DNA of 13,318 bases from positions 1 to 13,318 of the forward strand of contig CAKZKB010000687.1 in assembly GCA_937121005.1 (NCBI GenBank). Direction: 5' to 3'. The position numbers and the translations under genes were made by a program. Origin of the DNA: an uncultured cyanobacterium. Its GTDB lineage: Bacteria > Cyanobacteriota > Cyanobacteriia > Cyanobacteriales > Geitlerinemataceae. The notes beneath the pieces are model-generated. The model was not told where the DNA came from. It saw only the letters and a list, made by a program, of their open reading frames with translations, and searched no databases. Each line of letters begins with the position of its first letter. The stretch's first letter is position 1. This document shows, piece after piece, positions 1-6,397 of this stretch.

Positions 1-30
1 TTTTTTTGATGGGGACTTTTGGTACTAGCA

Positions 31-66
31 CAAACAAACCCCGCCGAAGCGTTTTGTTTCGGCGGG
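31..66 (-). terminator. Rho-independent terminator after tRNA-Gln
   Basis: A perfect 9-bp stem (40-48 with 58-66, CCCGCCGAA/TTCGGCGGG) is followed on the minus strand by the T-rich run TTTGTTTGT. It lies about 25 bp beyond the 3' end of the tRNA in the same direction, so it most likely ends the tRNA transcript. Nothing else is recognisable in positions 1-30. Confidence 0.85.
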
Positions 67-90
67 ATCTGCGGTTGATGCAACTGACAA

Positions 91-162
91 CTGGGGCGGA
101 AGGATTCGAACCTCCGAATGGCGGGACCAAAACCCGCTGCCTTACCGCTTGGCGACGCCCCA
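91..162 (-). tRNA. trnQ-UUG: tRNA-Gln (anticodon UUG)
   Basis: Read on the minus strand, the acceptor arm TGGGGCG pairs with CGCCCCA, followed by a G discriminator base. The anticodon stem GCGGG/CCCGC (133-137 with 121-125) encloses the loop TTTTGGT, placing UUG at 128-130. The T arm contains GGTTCGAATCC. The U1-A72 pair is typical of glutamine tRNAs. CCA is not encoded. The gene begins 19 bp beyond the stop codon of the upstream hypothetical gene and is followed by its own terminator. It decodes CAA, and by wobble CAG. Confidence 0.96.
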
Positions 163-179
163 TTGCGTAAGCCTTAACT

Positions 180-210
180 ACTATAGCAGCATCTTATCCC
201 ACATTGTCAA
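180..210 (-). promoter_or_regulatory. Likely promoter of tRNA-Gln inside the 3' end of the preceding CDS
   Basis: On the minus strand a consensus -35 TTGACA (205-210) is followed after 19 bp by TATAGT (180-185); at 17 bp the hexamer would be GCTATA. Transcription would start some 10 bases before the mature tRNA 5' end at 162. The elements overlap the last codons and stop of the 181-699 gene. The -35 is perfect, but the spacer to the best -10 is slightly long. Confidence 0.6.
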
Positions 211-699
211 GGAAAATTTAGAAATTGGTGCGTCGGCGACGATCGCCTTACCAGCAGGAACAACAGAGGCGATGGTAATCCTCTCGGGGGCGGGTTCTTC
301 CGTACCGGGGAAGGGGAAGCGAGACAGATCGGGATCGTCTTCGAGACGATCGCCAAAGGGGGTAGCAATTGAGGCGATCGTCGGTTCGGGATCGGGGCGG
401 ACGGTGGGCAAACTGAAAGGAACGAATTCGCTCAACGCGATCGTCTCTTCTAAGTCGGTCGATCGCGACAACATCGAGAGGACGGTGGCGCTAGGGAGAC
501 AAACGGGGCGATCGCTGCTGTCGCTAACTTCATCATCCCAGGTTTCGAGCCAGTTGCCCTCCACATCGCTAATGTAGGTGAGGGCGGCCTCGGCCCCCAG
601 ATGGCGAATTTGGGACTGCAAGCTGCGAATGCGGGCTAGGCGATCGAGGAACTGCTGTAATTTGACTTCTCGGGTGGGTAGTGATGTCGAACAAGTCAT
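181..699 (-). CDS. Hypothetical protein, 172 aa
   Basis: I do not recognise this family. Residues 1-45 form a basic, heptad-like amphipathic stretch (LQQFLDRLARIRSLQSQIRHL) that could form a short helix or coiled coil. The remainder is acidic and rich in Pro, Ser and Asp, and probably poorly structured. There is no signal peptide or membrane segment. The start codon at 697-699 lies three bases from a heptamer repeat array (702-733), so there is no Shine-Dalgarno sequence and the native 5' end may have been replaced. Its other neighbour on the same strand is the hypothetical gene at 837-1580; tRNA-Gln follows. Codon use and HIP1 content match the surroundings, which supports a real gene, but the start is uncertain. 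Confidence 0.6.
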   Translation of the reverse strand: MTCSTSLPTREVKLQQFLDRLARIRSLQSQIRHLGAEAALTYISDVEGNWLETWDDEVSDSSDRPVCLPSATVLSMLSRSTDLEETIALSEFVPFSLPTVRPDPEPTIASIATPFGDRLEDDPDLSRFPFPGTEEPAPERITIASVVPAGKAIVADAPISKFSLTMWDKMLL

Positions 700-701
700 T
701 C

Positions 702-733
702 GATTTTAGATTTTGGATTTTAGATTTTGGATT
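702..733. repeat. Heptamer tandem repeat (STRR type), four units
   Basis: GATTTTA and GATTTTG alternate twice (702-708, 709-715, 716-722, 723-729) with a partial fifth unit GATTG. Seven-base tandem repeats of this kind are known between cyanobacterial genes. This array sits directly against the start codon of the minus-strand gene at 181-699. Confidence 0.85.
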
Positions 734-734
734 G

Positions 735-827
735 ACCTCGGCTTAAAGCCAGAGGCTTGGCTTTGGGAACGGTTTTCCCTTCTCCCGAATTCATTCGGGG
801 ACTTGTATCCGCGATCTTCTCCGTCAT
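735..827. repeat. Dispersed repeat with GG(A/G)CTTGTATCC core, copy 1
   Basis: The segment contains AAAGCCAGAGGCTTG (745-759), a perfect palindrome CCCGAAT-TC-ATTCGGG (784-799), then ACTTGTATCC and CTTCTCCGTCA. The same elements in the same order recur at 13029-13119, and a short version occurs at 5276-5295. It fills the gap between two minus-strand genes. Hairpin-plus-conserved-tail structure resembles a small non-autonomous mobile repeat, but no transposase gene is present. Confidence 0.7.
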
Positions 828-836
828 GGTAGATGT

Positions 837-1580
837 TTAGAGATCGAACGTCCGGTAGACCCCTGGGGGGAGATTGTCGCTGTTGTAGGTGATGGTGTTG
901 ACGAGGCGATCGATCGGAGCGGCTCGACTCGGATTGTAGCTCAAAAACAGCCCTCTGTCGATCTCCCAAGCCTGTAACGTTTTTTGCCATTTTTCCATCT
1001 TTTGGGTATGGTATTTTTCTGAGAGCGTGGTTAACTGTACGCAGAGGGGGTTTTGTTGGTGGCGGCTGGCAATTAAATCCGTCGCCAGGGAGAAATCCGC
1101 CACGTAGCGCCTTAAGGCCGTGCCGCCGCGATCTTCGATGGCGCTGGCCACCGCAGCCAGAATTTCGGTTTCCTCTGCGGCAAATTGTTCTTGTTTGAGC
1201 TTTTTTTGCCAGACTTTTAGCTTCGGATCGCGGTAGCGCAACCAGCGCGGAAATAGGGTTTCGTACCAGTAGACCTCGGTTGGGGTCAGGTAGGCGAGAC
1301 ACTGTTGCCGTTGTTCGTCGGACACCGACGATCGCAGGTCTAAAAACAGTTGCGCGTCTTCGATGGTTTCGAGCAAAAATAACGCTAAGGTTTTTTTGGC
1401 GACGATGGAGCCGCCTTTCAAGCTGCGTACCCAACGATCGATGCGATCCAATCGTCTGGCCAGGTGGGGGTCGATGGCGGCTGCATCCCTTGACAACTGC
1501 CGTAACATTTTCTTCAGTTGCTTGCCCTGCAAGGGATCTCCAGATCGGTAAAGGGTCGAGCTAGTTCTAGGATACACCAT
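837..1580 (-). CDS. Conserved-type hypothetical protein, 247 aa
   Basis: A soluble, helix-rich, basic protein with many Trp, Tyr and Arg residues. It has no signal peptide, membrane segment or catalytic motif that I recognise. Charged amphipathic helices cover residues 20-60 and 115-165 (for example LKVWQKKLKQEQFAAEETEILAA). The final third (from about 205) carries AWEIDRGLFLSYNP and the C terminus PPGVYRTFDL. It is divergent from bciB with 64 bp between the two starts, so that interval should hold promoters for both. The start at 1580 gives MVYPRTSSTLYRSG. GC content and HIP1 sites match the flanking core genes. Function unknown. Confidence 0.75.
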   Translation of the reverse strand: MVYPRTSSTLYRSGDPLQGKQLKKMLRQLSRDAAAIDPHLARRLDRIDRWVRSLKGGSIVAKKTLALFLLETIEDAQLFLDLRSSVSDEQRQQCLAYLTPTEVYWYETLFPRWLRYRDPKLKVWQKKLKQEQFAAEETEILAAVASAIEDRGGTALRRYVADFSLATDLIASRHQQNPLCVQLTTLSEKYHTQKMEKWQKTLQAWEIDRGLFLSYNPSRAAPIDRLVNTITYNSDNLPPGVYRTFDL

Positions 1581-1644
1581 CAGCCTCGCGCGATGGTATG
1601 GTAAAAATAGGCATCAAACGCGATCGCACGCCACAGTATTTTAA

Positions 1645-2847
1645 ATGACAGCGACGACTCCTTCCCCCCAACACCACAAGTCCAAAGCCCTGCAACCCGG
1701 TAGCCGCCGTCCGGCCAAAGAACTGTGCAGCGAGTGCGGCTTGTGCGACACCCACTACATTCACTACGTCAAAGAGGCTTGCGCCTTTCTCAACCAACAA
1801 TTTAACCGCCTCGAGACCTTAGTTCACGGGCGATCGCGCCATCTCGAAGACGAAAACGAGACCTACTTCGGCGTACACGACACCATGGTCGCCGCCCGTA
1901 AGAAAGTCCCCATCGAAGGGGCGCAGTGGACGGGGATCGTCAGTACGATCGCCTGCGAAATGCTCGATCGCGGCCTCGTCGAAGGCGTGGTTTGCGTCCA
2001 AAATGCCGCCGACGATCGCTTCACTCCTCAACCCATTATCGCCCGTACCCCGGAAGAAGTTCTGGCCGCTAAGGTTAACAAACCCACTCTCTCTCCCAAT
2101 TTGTCCGTACTCGAACAAGTGGAACGATCGGGAATGAAACGGCTGCTGGCCATCGGCGTAGGCTGTCAAATTCAAGCCCTACGAGAAGTCGAACGTCACT
2201 TAGGACTGGAAAAACTCTACGTCCTGGGTACGCCCTGCGTAGATAACGTGACGCGATCGGGGTTGCAAAAGTTCCTCGACACCACCAGCAAATCCCCAGA
2301 TACAGTAGTTCACTACGAGTTCATGCAAGATTTTCGCGTCCACTTCAAACACGAAGATGGTAGCATCGAAAAAGTGCCATTTTTCGGATTAAAAACCAAC
2401 AAACTCAAGGATGTGTTTGCCCCTTCTTGCATGAGTTGTTTCGACTACGTTAACGGCTTGGCCGATCTGGTGGTCGGCTACATGGGCGCACCCTTTGGCT
2501 GGCAATGGATGGTGGTACGAAACGAAACAGGTCGAGAAATGTTCGATCTGGTAAAAGACCAATTGGACGTGCAACCTGTGGACTCGAAAGGCGATCGCCA
2601 TCAAGCGGTACAGCAAAGCATTCCCGCCTACGATAAAGGTGTGACTTTACCCATGTGGGCAGCCAAACTCATGGGCGTGGCGATCGAAAAAATCGGCCCG
2701 AAAGGGTTAGAATACGCCCGCTTTTCCATCGACTCCCACTTCACCCGCAATTACTTGTACACAAAGCGTAACTACCCGGAAAAACTAGACAGTCACGTAC
2801 CGGAGTTTGCCAAGAAAATTGTCAGCCAATACGAGTTACCCGAATAG
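1645..2847 (+). CDS. bciB: Divinyl (proto)chlorophyllide 8-vinyl reductase, ferredoxin type (BciB)
   Basis: Reduces the 8-vinyl group of divinyl (proto)chlorophyllide to ethyl in chlorophyll biosynthesis, using reduced ferredoxin with FAD and Fe-S clusters. The 400-aa length and the FrhB-like (F420-hydrogenase beta subunit) architecture fit the family that includes Synechocystis Slr1923. Cluster-type cysteines are visible at C28, C31 and C34 (LCSECGLCD), C46, and C262/C265 (SCMSCFDY). The FrhB core includes WTGIVSTIACEML and GVGCQIQALR. The N terminus PGSRRPAKELCSECGLCD is characteristic of the cyanobacterial members. The start is an ATG with no clear ribosome site (TATTTTAA precedes it). The kinase gene begins only 9 bp after the stop, so co-transcription is possible. 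The related plant 7-hydroxymethyl chlorophyll a reductase is an alternative annotation seen for this family, but the cyanobacterial setting favours BciB. Confidence 0.93.
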   Translation: MTATTPSPQHHKSKALQPGSRRPAKELCSECGLCDTHYIHYVKEACAFLNQQFNRLETLVHGRSRHLEDENETYFGVHDTMVAARKKVPIEGAQWTGIVSTIACEMLDRGLVEGVVCVQNAADDRFTPQPIIARTPEEVLAAKVNKPTLSPNLSVLEQVERSGMKRLLAIGVGCQIQALREVERHLGLEKLYVLGTPCVDNVTRSGLQKFLDTTSKSPDTVVHYEFMQDFRVHFKHEDGSIEKVPFFGLKTNKLKDVFAPSCMSCFDYVNGLADLVVGYMGAPFGWQWMVVRNETGREMFDLVKDQLDVQPVDSKGDRHQAVQQSIPAYDKGVTLPMWAAKLMGVAIEKIGPKGLEYARFSIDSHFTRNYLYTKRNYPEKLDSHVPEFAKKIVSQYELPE

Positions 2848-2856
2848 AACGATCTG

Positions 2857-4614
2857 ATGATTCCTCCTCTTCCCGACACTACTGTTTTACAAAACCGCTA
2901 CCGCACCGTCCGCGTGTTGGGACATGGGGGGTTCGGGCGGACTTACTTAGCGGAAGATACCGGACGCTTTAACGAATACTGCGTTCTCAAAGAAATGATT
3001 CCGCCTTCAGGCGAACCGGAGGTACTGGCAAAATCGCAAGAACTGTTTCAACGCGAAGCTAGTACCCTTTACCAACTTCAGCATCCCCAAATTCCGCAAT
3101 TTCGAGCCACGTTTGAAGAAAGCGGACGGCTGTTTTTAGTGCAAGATTTTGTCGAAGGGCCGACCTATCGACAAGTGTGGCGCGATCGCGTTCTCTCTGG
3201 AAACCTGTTTTCCGAAGATGAAATCGTCCACTTGATGCGGCAATTGCTTAACGTCCTCGACTACATTCACAGCAAACAAATTATCCATCGCGATCTGACT
3301 CCCGATAACATTATCTGGCGAAAATCCGACAGCCAACCCGTGTTAATTGATTTTGGGGTTGTTAAAAAAGTCGCGACCCAATTGCGATCGCACCAAACCG
3401 CATTACAAGGAACCAGCGTCGGCAAATTGGGATACGCGCCTAGCGAACAGATCCACACCGGCCAGGCCTATCCTAGCAGCGACCTGTACGCTTTAGCAGT
3501 CACCGCGATCGTCTTGATGACCGGACGAGAACCGCAAGATCTGTTTGACGATCGACAATTGACCTGGAACTGGCGATCGCACGCCAGCGTCAGCCCCCAC
3601 CTGGCCGGGATCCTCGATCGAATGCTAGCCTATCGACCCGGCGATCGCTACTCCTCAGCCGCCGAAGTGCTGGCCGCCCTGGGTACGCCCCCTAGGGTTC
3701 CCGCACCGCCGCCGCCAGCTGTGCCTAACCCCTCCCAAATGAAAACCTTGGCGGTAGGGGGAACTCTACCGCAAACCGCACCCGGTACGCCCCAGGGGCC
3801 GCCCACTACGCAACCGCGCCCCCTGCAACGGCGATCGATCTCTAACAACTGGCTGCAAAATCCCGCCGTCCTCACATTAGGCATTGTCGCGGGTGCGTTT
3901 ATTGCAGCTTGGGCGACTTGGGTACTATTTCGCTCCATCTTTCCCGCCCGAGAAGACGTAGAACGGATCGAACCCGAACCCACTCCTCGGGCCACCCTGA
4001 CTCCCAAACCCAGTCCCACACCGACTCCCACCCCAACTCCCACCCCAACTCCCACCCCCACCGATCGCGGACAGATCGTCACCCGCAAACGCCTGGATCT
4101 GTCTGGCGGTCGCGGATCCAGTCGCGGCCGGTTGCAGCGTAACGAAACCCTCAACTTCACCTTCTCTGCGATCGAAGGCCAGCAATTGAGCGCTACTGTA
4201 CGCGGCGACAGCGTTTTGATGACCGTTTTGGCCCCCGATGGTCGCCCCGCCGCCCCGGAGTCGCGCAGTACCTCACGCTGGACGGGACGCTTACCCGATA
4301 CTGGAACCTACACACTGCAACTGCAAACGGCCCGCAACGCCGCCGAAAGCAACTATCGTTTAGAAGCCAGCCTCAGCGACTTCGCACCGGAACCCGAACC
4401 CATTCCCCCACCGATCCCAGATCCCGAACCGGAACCCGAACCCACACCAACTCCCACTCCCGAACCCGAACCCGAACCCGAACCCGAACCGACTCCCACT
4501 CCCGAACCCACACCAACTCCCACCCCCACATTCACCCCCAAACCGCCTCCCGTCACCGAAACTCCAAACCCGAAACCCATTCCAGAAGATGGCAGCGAAC
4601 CCTTGTTACCATGA
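2857..4614 (+). CDS. Transmembrane Ser/Thr protein kinase with extracytoplasmic PPC-like domain
   Basis: A 585-aa Hanks-type kinase. The cytoplasmic catalytic domain spans about 15-275: glycine loop GHGGFGRTYLA (22-32), ATP lysine K45 in VLKEM, helix-C glutamate E67, catalytic loop HRDLTPDN (D146, N151), metal-binding DFG (165-167), and GYAPSEQ as the cyanobacterial variant of the APE motif. All catalytic residues are present, so it should be active. A Pro-rich juxtamembrane linker follows (about 276-325), then a single membrane helix (about 337-358). Outside lies a Pro-Thr spacer (about 378-402), a beta-rich domain of about 100 residues (about 408-508) with the GQQLSATVRGDSVLMTVLAPDGRP and GTYTLQL signature style of pre-peptidase C-terminal domains, and a Pro/Glu/Thr tail (510-585). 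The gene starts 9 bp after bciB, without a visible ribosome site, and its stop overlaps the next start as ATGA. Confidence 0.92.
   Translation: MIPPLPDTTVLQNRYRTVRVLGHGGFGRTYLAEDTGRFNEYCVLKEMIPPSGEPEVLAKSQELFQREASTLYQLQHPQIPQFRATFEESGRLFLVQDFVEGPTYRQVWRDRVLSGNLFSEDEIVHLMRQLLNVLDYIHSKQIIHRDLTPDNIIWRKSDSQPVLIDFGVVKKVATQLRSHQTALQGTSVGKLGYAPSEQIHTGQAYPSSDLYALAVTAIVLMTGREPQDLFDDRQLTWNWRSHASVSPHLAGILDRMLAYRPGDRYSSAAEVLAALGTPPRVPAPPPPAVPNPSQMKTLAVGGTLPQTAPGTPQGPPTTQPRPLQRRSISNNWLQNPAVLTLGIVAGAFIAAWATWVLFRSIFPAREDVERIEPEPTPRATLTPKPSPTPTPTPTPTPTPTPTDRGQIVTRKRLDLSGGRGSSRGRLQRNETLNFTFSAIEGQQLSATVRGDSVLMTVLAPDGRPAAPESRSTSRWTGRLPDTGTYTLQLQTARNAAESNYRLEASLSDFAPEPEPIPPPIPDPEPEPEPTPTPTPEPEPEPEPEPTPTPEPTPTPTPTFTPKPPPVTETPNPKPIPEDGSEPLLP
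4007..4062 (+). repeat. Coding microrepeat (Pro-Thr), first spacer of the kinase
   Basis: CCNACTCCCACC-type 6- and 12-base units repeat in frame and encode a Pro-Thr run just outside the membrane helix. Long near-identical units of this kind change length easily by replication slippage. The glycine-rich open frames on the opposite strand are by-products of this repeat. Confidence 0.8.
4384..4535 (+). repeat. Coding microrepeat (Pro-Glu/Pro-Thr), C-terminal tail of the kinase
   Basis: GAACCC units, alternating with ACTCCC/ACACCA units, encode a Pro-Glu and Pro-Thr tail beyond the PPC-like domain. Four consecutive identical GAACCC units occur near 4465-4490. A rod-like spacer or wall-interacting tail is plausible; length probably varies between strains. 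Confidence 0.75.
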
Positions 4615-5228
4615 GATTCTTAATGCGATCGCTAGCGACAGCTATCGTTAGCGCCAATACTTTGTTTGTTCCCAACGCTATCGCCGTCCAACTGCAAGAC
4701 GGTACGGTTTATTTCGATCGCCCTCCCTCTTTAGAATACGCTGCCCCTACCATTGACACCGCTCGCTCTTGGGGATCGACCCACTACTTTACCCTGCGCG
4801 TGTCTCCAGAAGCTGGCGAACCCTTACAGCGTGTCGAGATCCAGCAACGGCAAGGACTCGACGACGACGTGCGCTACGATCTCGAAGACACCCGCAGTTT
4901 TACGGGAACTCGCCGCGATCGCGGTACGGAGGTTCCCCTGGGAGAAGTCACCCACGATCGCGACACGCAAACCGTTTCGGTGACATTTGCAGAGGCGATC
5001 GAACCTGGAACTACCGTGACGATCGGCTTGCGTCCGGTTCGCAATCCCGAATATAGTGGGATCTATCTGTACGGCGTGACCGTTTTTCCGGCAGGGGAAA
5101 AGACGCACGGACAGTATATCGGCGTGGGACGATTTCACATTCGTCGCAGTCGCAGTCGCTTCGCTCCAATTCGTCTTGAAAAGTTTGGGGGGAAGAAAAT
5201 CTACACCCCCAACTTTTCGCAAAATTAA
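4611..5228 (+). CDS. DUF2808 secreted protein with repeat-derived C-terminal extension
   Basis: A 205-aa exported protein of the cyanobacterial DUF2808 family, function unknown. A signal peptide is visible (residues 1-25, cleavage after NAIA). The family body follows: VQLQDGTVYFDRPPSL, AWG-like RSWGSTHYFTLRV, EPLQRVEIQQR, DVRYDLEDT, TVTIGLRPVRNPEYSGIYLYGVTVFPAGEKTHGQYIGVGRFH. The start ATG overlaps the kinase stop (ATGA), so translation is coupled; a second ATG four codons on is possible. Family members normally end soon after the GRxHF motif. Here about 27 further residues (RRSRSRFAPIRLEKFGG...) come from repeat DNA: the 20-mer at 5153-5172, a hairpin at 5178-5218 and a heptamer array that supplies the stop at 5226-5228. 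The native stop seems to have been lost. Probably periplasmic or envelope-located. Confidence 0.88.
   Translation: MRFLMRSLATAIVSANTLFVPNAIAVQLQDGTVYFDRPPSLEYAAPTIDTARSWGSTHYFTLRVSPEAGEPLQRVEIQQRQGLDDDVRYDLEDTRSFTGTRRDRGTEVPLGEVTHDRDTQTVSVTFAEAIEPGTTVTIGLRPVRNPEYSGIYLYGVTVFPAGEKTHGQYIGVGRFHIRRSRSRFAPIRLEKFGGKKIYTPNFSQN
5153..5172. repeat. 20-bp repeat, copy 1 (inside DUF2808 3' end)
   Basis: CAGTCGCTTCGCTCCAATTC here is identical to 12888-12907, where it is non-coding and runs directly into a heptamer array. Inside this gene it is translated as part of the extra C terminus. Confidence 0.9.
5178..5218 (+). terminator. Hairpin within the 3' end of the DUF2808 gene, possible terminator
   Basis: GAAAAGTTTGGGGG (5178-5191) pairs with CCCCCAACTTTTC (5206-5218), a 13-bp stem with one bulged T and a 14-base loop. 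It is not followed by a T run on the plus strand (GCAAAATTAAAAATT follows), so classical termination is uncertain. Together with the next inverted repeat (5224-5235 with 5261-5272) it may stop or slow transcription before queC. Confidence 0.45.
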
Positions 5229-5272
5229 AAATTAAAAATTAAAAATGGACTTTTCCTTAAAATTTTTAATTT
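5221..5272. repeat. Heptamer array and AT-rich inverted repeat
   Basis: AAAATTA is repeated exactly three times (5221-5241) with a partial fourth unit. AAATTAAAAATT in the array has a perfect 12-base inverted copy AATTTTTAATTT at 5261-5272, so the segment can fold as an AT-rich hairpin. The stop codon of the preceding gene lies in the array. Confidence 0.8.
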
Positions 5273-5275
5273 CTG

Positions 5276-5295
5276 TAGGCGGGACTTGTATCTAG
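5276..5295. repeat. Short copy of the CTTGTATC dispersed repeat
   Basis: GGCGGGACTTGTATCTAGG closely matches the core of the longer copies (GGGGACTTGTATCC near 796-809 and GGGGGCTTGTATCCAGG near 13088-13104). As at the other two sites it lies downstream of a heptamer array in plus orientation. It also sits 16 bp before the queC start. Confidence 0.6.
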
Positions 5296-5310
5296 GTTGA
5301 TTTTTTAGTG

Positions 5311-5991
5311 ATGAAAACAGTTATTCTACTATCAGGGGGAATGGATTCGGCAACGGTTTTATACGGCGCAAAGGCCGAAGGTTGCCAGTGTTATGCCATT
5401 TCTTTTGACTACCAACAACGCCATCGCCGCGAACTGGAAGCAGCGCGAGACATTGCGGCGGCTGCGGGAGTTGAAGACCATCAAATTGTCAGTTTCGACT
5501 TGCGATCGTGGGGCGGATCGGCGCTGACAGATGCTAATTTAGACGTACCGGAAGGGCGATCGACTGAGGACATGGCGGCGGGAGTTCCTATTACTTACGT
5601 TCCCGCACGCAATACGATCTTTTTGAGTTTTGCCCTCGGGTATGCAGAGGCGATCGCTGCTGATGAAGTTCGCATTGGTGCCAACGCGATCGACTATTCT
5701 GGGTATCCCGACTGTCGTCCCGACTATCTCGAAGCGATGCAGGAAGTGTACCGTTTGGGGACAAAACAAGGGCGAGAAGGCAATCCCATTACCATTGTAT
5801 CGCCTTTAGTTCGTATGACTAAAGGTGACATCGTGCGCTTGGGAAACGATCTCGGCGTGCCCTGGGAAAAAACCTGGTCTTGTTATACTGGAGGCGAGAC
5901 TGCGTGCGGTGTTTGCGATGCTTGTCAGTTGCGGTTAAAGGGGTTTCGAGAAGCGGGGGTTGAGGACACGATCGTTTATACGGGCAAGTAG
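5311..5991 (+). CDS. queC: 7-cyano-7-deazaguanine (preQ0) synthase
   Basis: QueC converts 7-carboxy-7-deazaguanine to preQ0 with ATP and ammonia in queuosine biosynthesis. The 226-aa protein has the ATP-pyrophosphatase P-loop SGGMDS (8-13) near the N terminus, FDYQQRHRRE, the YVPARNTIFLS motif, and the zinc-binding cysteines C191, C199, C202 and C205 in CYTGGETACGVCDAC. Length and all key residues are normal. ATG at 5311 is preferred; a GTG one codon earlier (5308) is also in frame. No preQ1 riboswitch-like structure is visible upstream; the leader is occupied by repeats. Other queuosine genes are not in the window, so it stands alone here. Confidence 0.97.
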   Translation: MKTVILLSGGMDSATVLYGAKAEGCQCYAISFDYQQRHRRELEAARDIAAAAGVEDHQIVSFDLRSWGGSALTDANLDVPEGRSTEDMAAGVPITYVPARNTIFLSFALGYAEAIAADEVRIGANAIDYSGYPDCRPDYLEAMQEVYRLGTKQGREGNPITIVSPLVRMTKGDIVRLGNDLGVPWEKTWSCYTGGETACGVCDACQLRLKGFREAGVEDTIVYTGK

Positions 5992-6008
5992 ATGTGCTAT
6001 GCTACTGC

Positions 6009-6014
6009 TATAAT
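6009..6014 (+). promoter_or_regulatory. -10 element TATAAT before the CxxC mini-protein
   Basis: A perfect TATAAT lies 33 bp upstream of the ATG at 6047. No good -35 is found at 16-18 bp. An initiation point near 6021 would leave a short leader containing a purine-rich ribosome site (AAGGGACAGGGA). Confidence 0.5.
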
Positions 6015-6046
6015 AGGCTTGGATTTAAAAATTGAAGGGACAGGGA

Positions 6047-6283
6047 ATGGACGATCGAAGAATTCAGGTAGACAAAGATGGAAAGGTTTTCATTTTTTAC
6101 CCAGAAAAGAAACCTTGCCGCAGTTGTGAAGAAACCCAAGGTAAATGTTCTATCTGTGATGGGAAAGGAACTAGCCCTCCCGGCCCGCCCAAGGGGCTTA
6201 GCCGTGACGACCTGAACCATTGGTGCGGAGGGTGTGGTGGTACGGGTCGTTGTGGAGCTTGTGGTGGTACAGGGTGGGTTTAA
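6047..6283 (+). CDS. Small four-CxxC zinc-ribbon-like protein, 78 aa
   Basis: The protein has four CxxC pairs: C24/C27, C34/C37, C60/C63 and C69/C72. Those at 34, 60 and 69 are followed by glycine-rich DnaJ-like turns (CDGKG, CGGTG, CGGTG), so it probably binds two zinc ions like the DnaJ cysteine-rich domain, but without J domain or substrate domain. Residues 1-22 are charged with one hydrophobic strand (KVFIFYPEKK). ATG at 6047 is chosen because AAGGGACAGGGA directly precedes it; a TTG at 6032 is in frame but weaker. Solitary DnaJ-type zinc modules may assist chaperones or bind RNA; the function here is unknown. Confidence 0.75.
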   Translation: MDDRRIQVDKDGKVFIFYPEKKPCRSCEETQGKCSICDGKGTSPPGPPKGLSRDDLNHWCGGCGGTGRCGACGGTGWV

Positions 6284-6394
6284 CGTTTCCTCTTGATTGT
6301 CGATGCAGCGCTATGGCTGGCCGATCCGAAAGTGATGCGAGTCGCAGCCCCAGAAGGAGACGATGCGGCAAATGAGCTAGAACTAAACCGCTAG
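6284..6394 (+). pseudogene. Coding-like fragment in frame with the CxxC mini-protein
   Basis: Directly after the TAA at 6281-6283 the same frame stays open to a TAG at 6392-6394. A TTG at 6293 would give 33 residues including AALWLADPKVMRVAAPEGDD and AANELELNR. The composition looks like real protein, but there is no ribosome site or good start. It may be the tail of a broken gene. I do not recognise its family. It ends 3 bp from the convergent antitoxin stop. Confidence 0.35.
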
Positions 6395-6397
6395 AGG

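Noticed and set aside
702..733. Possible CRISPR-like array
   Set aside because: The units are 7 bases long with no spacers; this is a simple tandem heptamer repeat.
706..1434. Long minus-strand open frame overlapping the 837-1580 gene in another frame
   Set aside because: Very Arg/Pro/Ser-rich translation without any family motif; its C-terminal part translates the dispersed repeat at 735-827. The 247-aa frame has much better protein composition.
3648..4580. Glycine/valine-rich minus-strand frames opposite the kinase
   Set aside because: They are mirror translations of the Pro-Thr and Pro-Glu microrepeats of the kinase; composition is entirely explained by the repeats.
5229..5310. preQ1 riboswitch upstream of queC
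   Set aside because: No pseudoknot-like aptamer elements seen; the leader consists of heptamers, an AT-rich inverted repeat and the CTTGTATC repeat.
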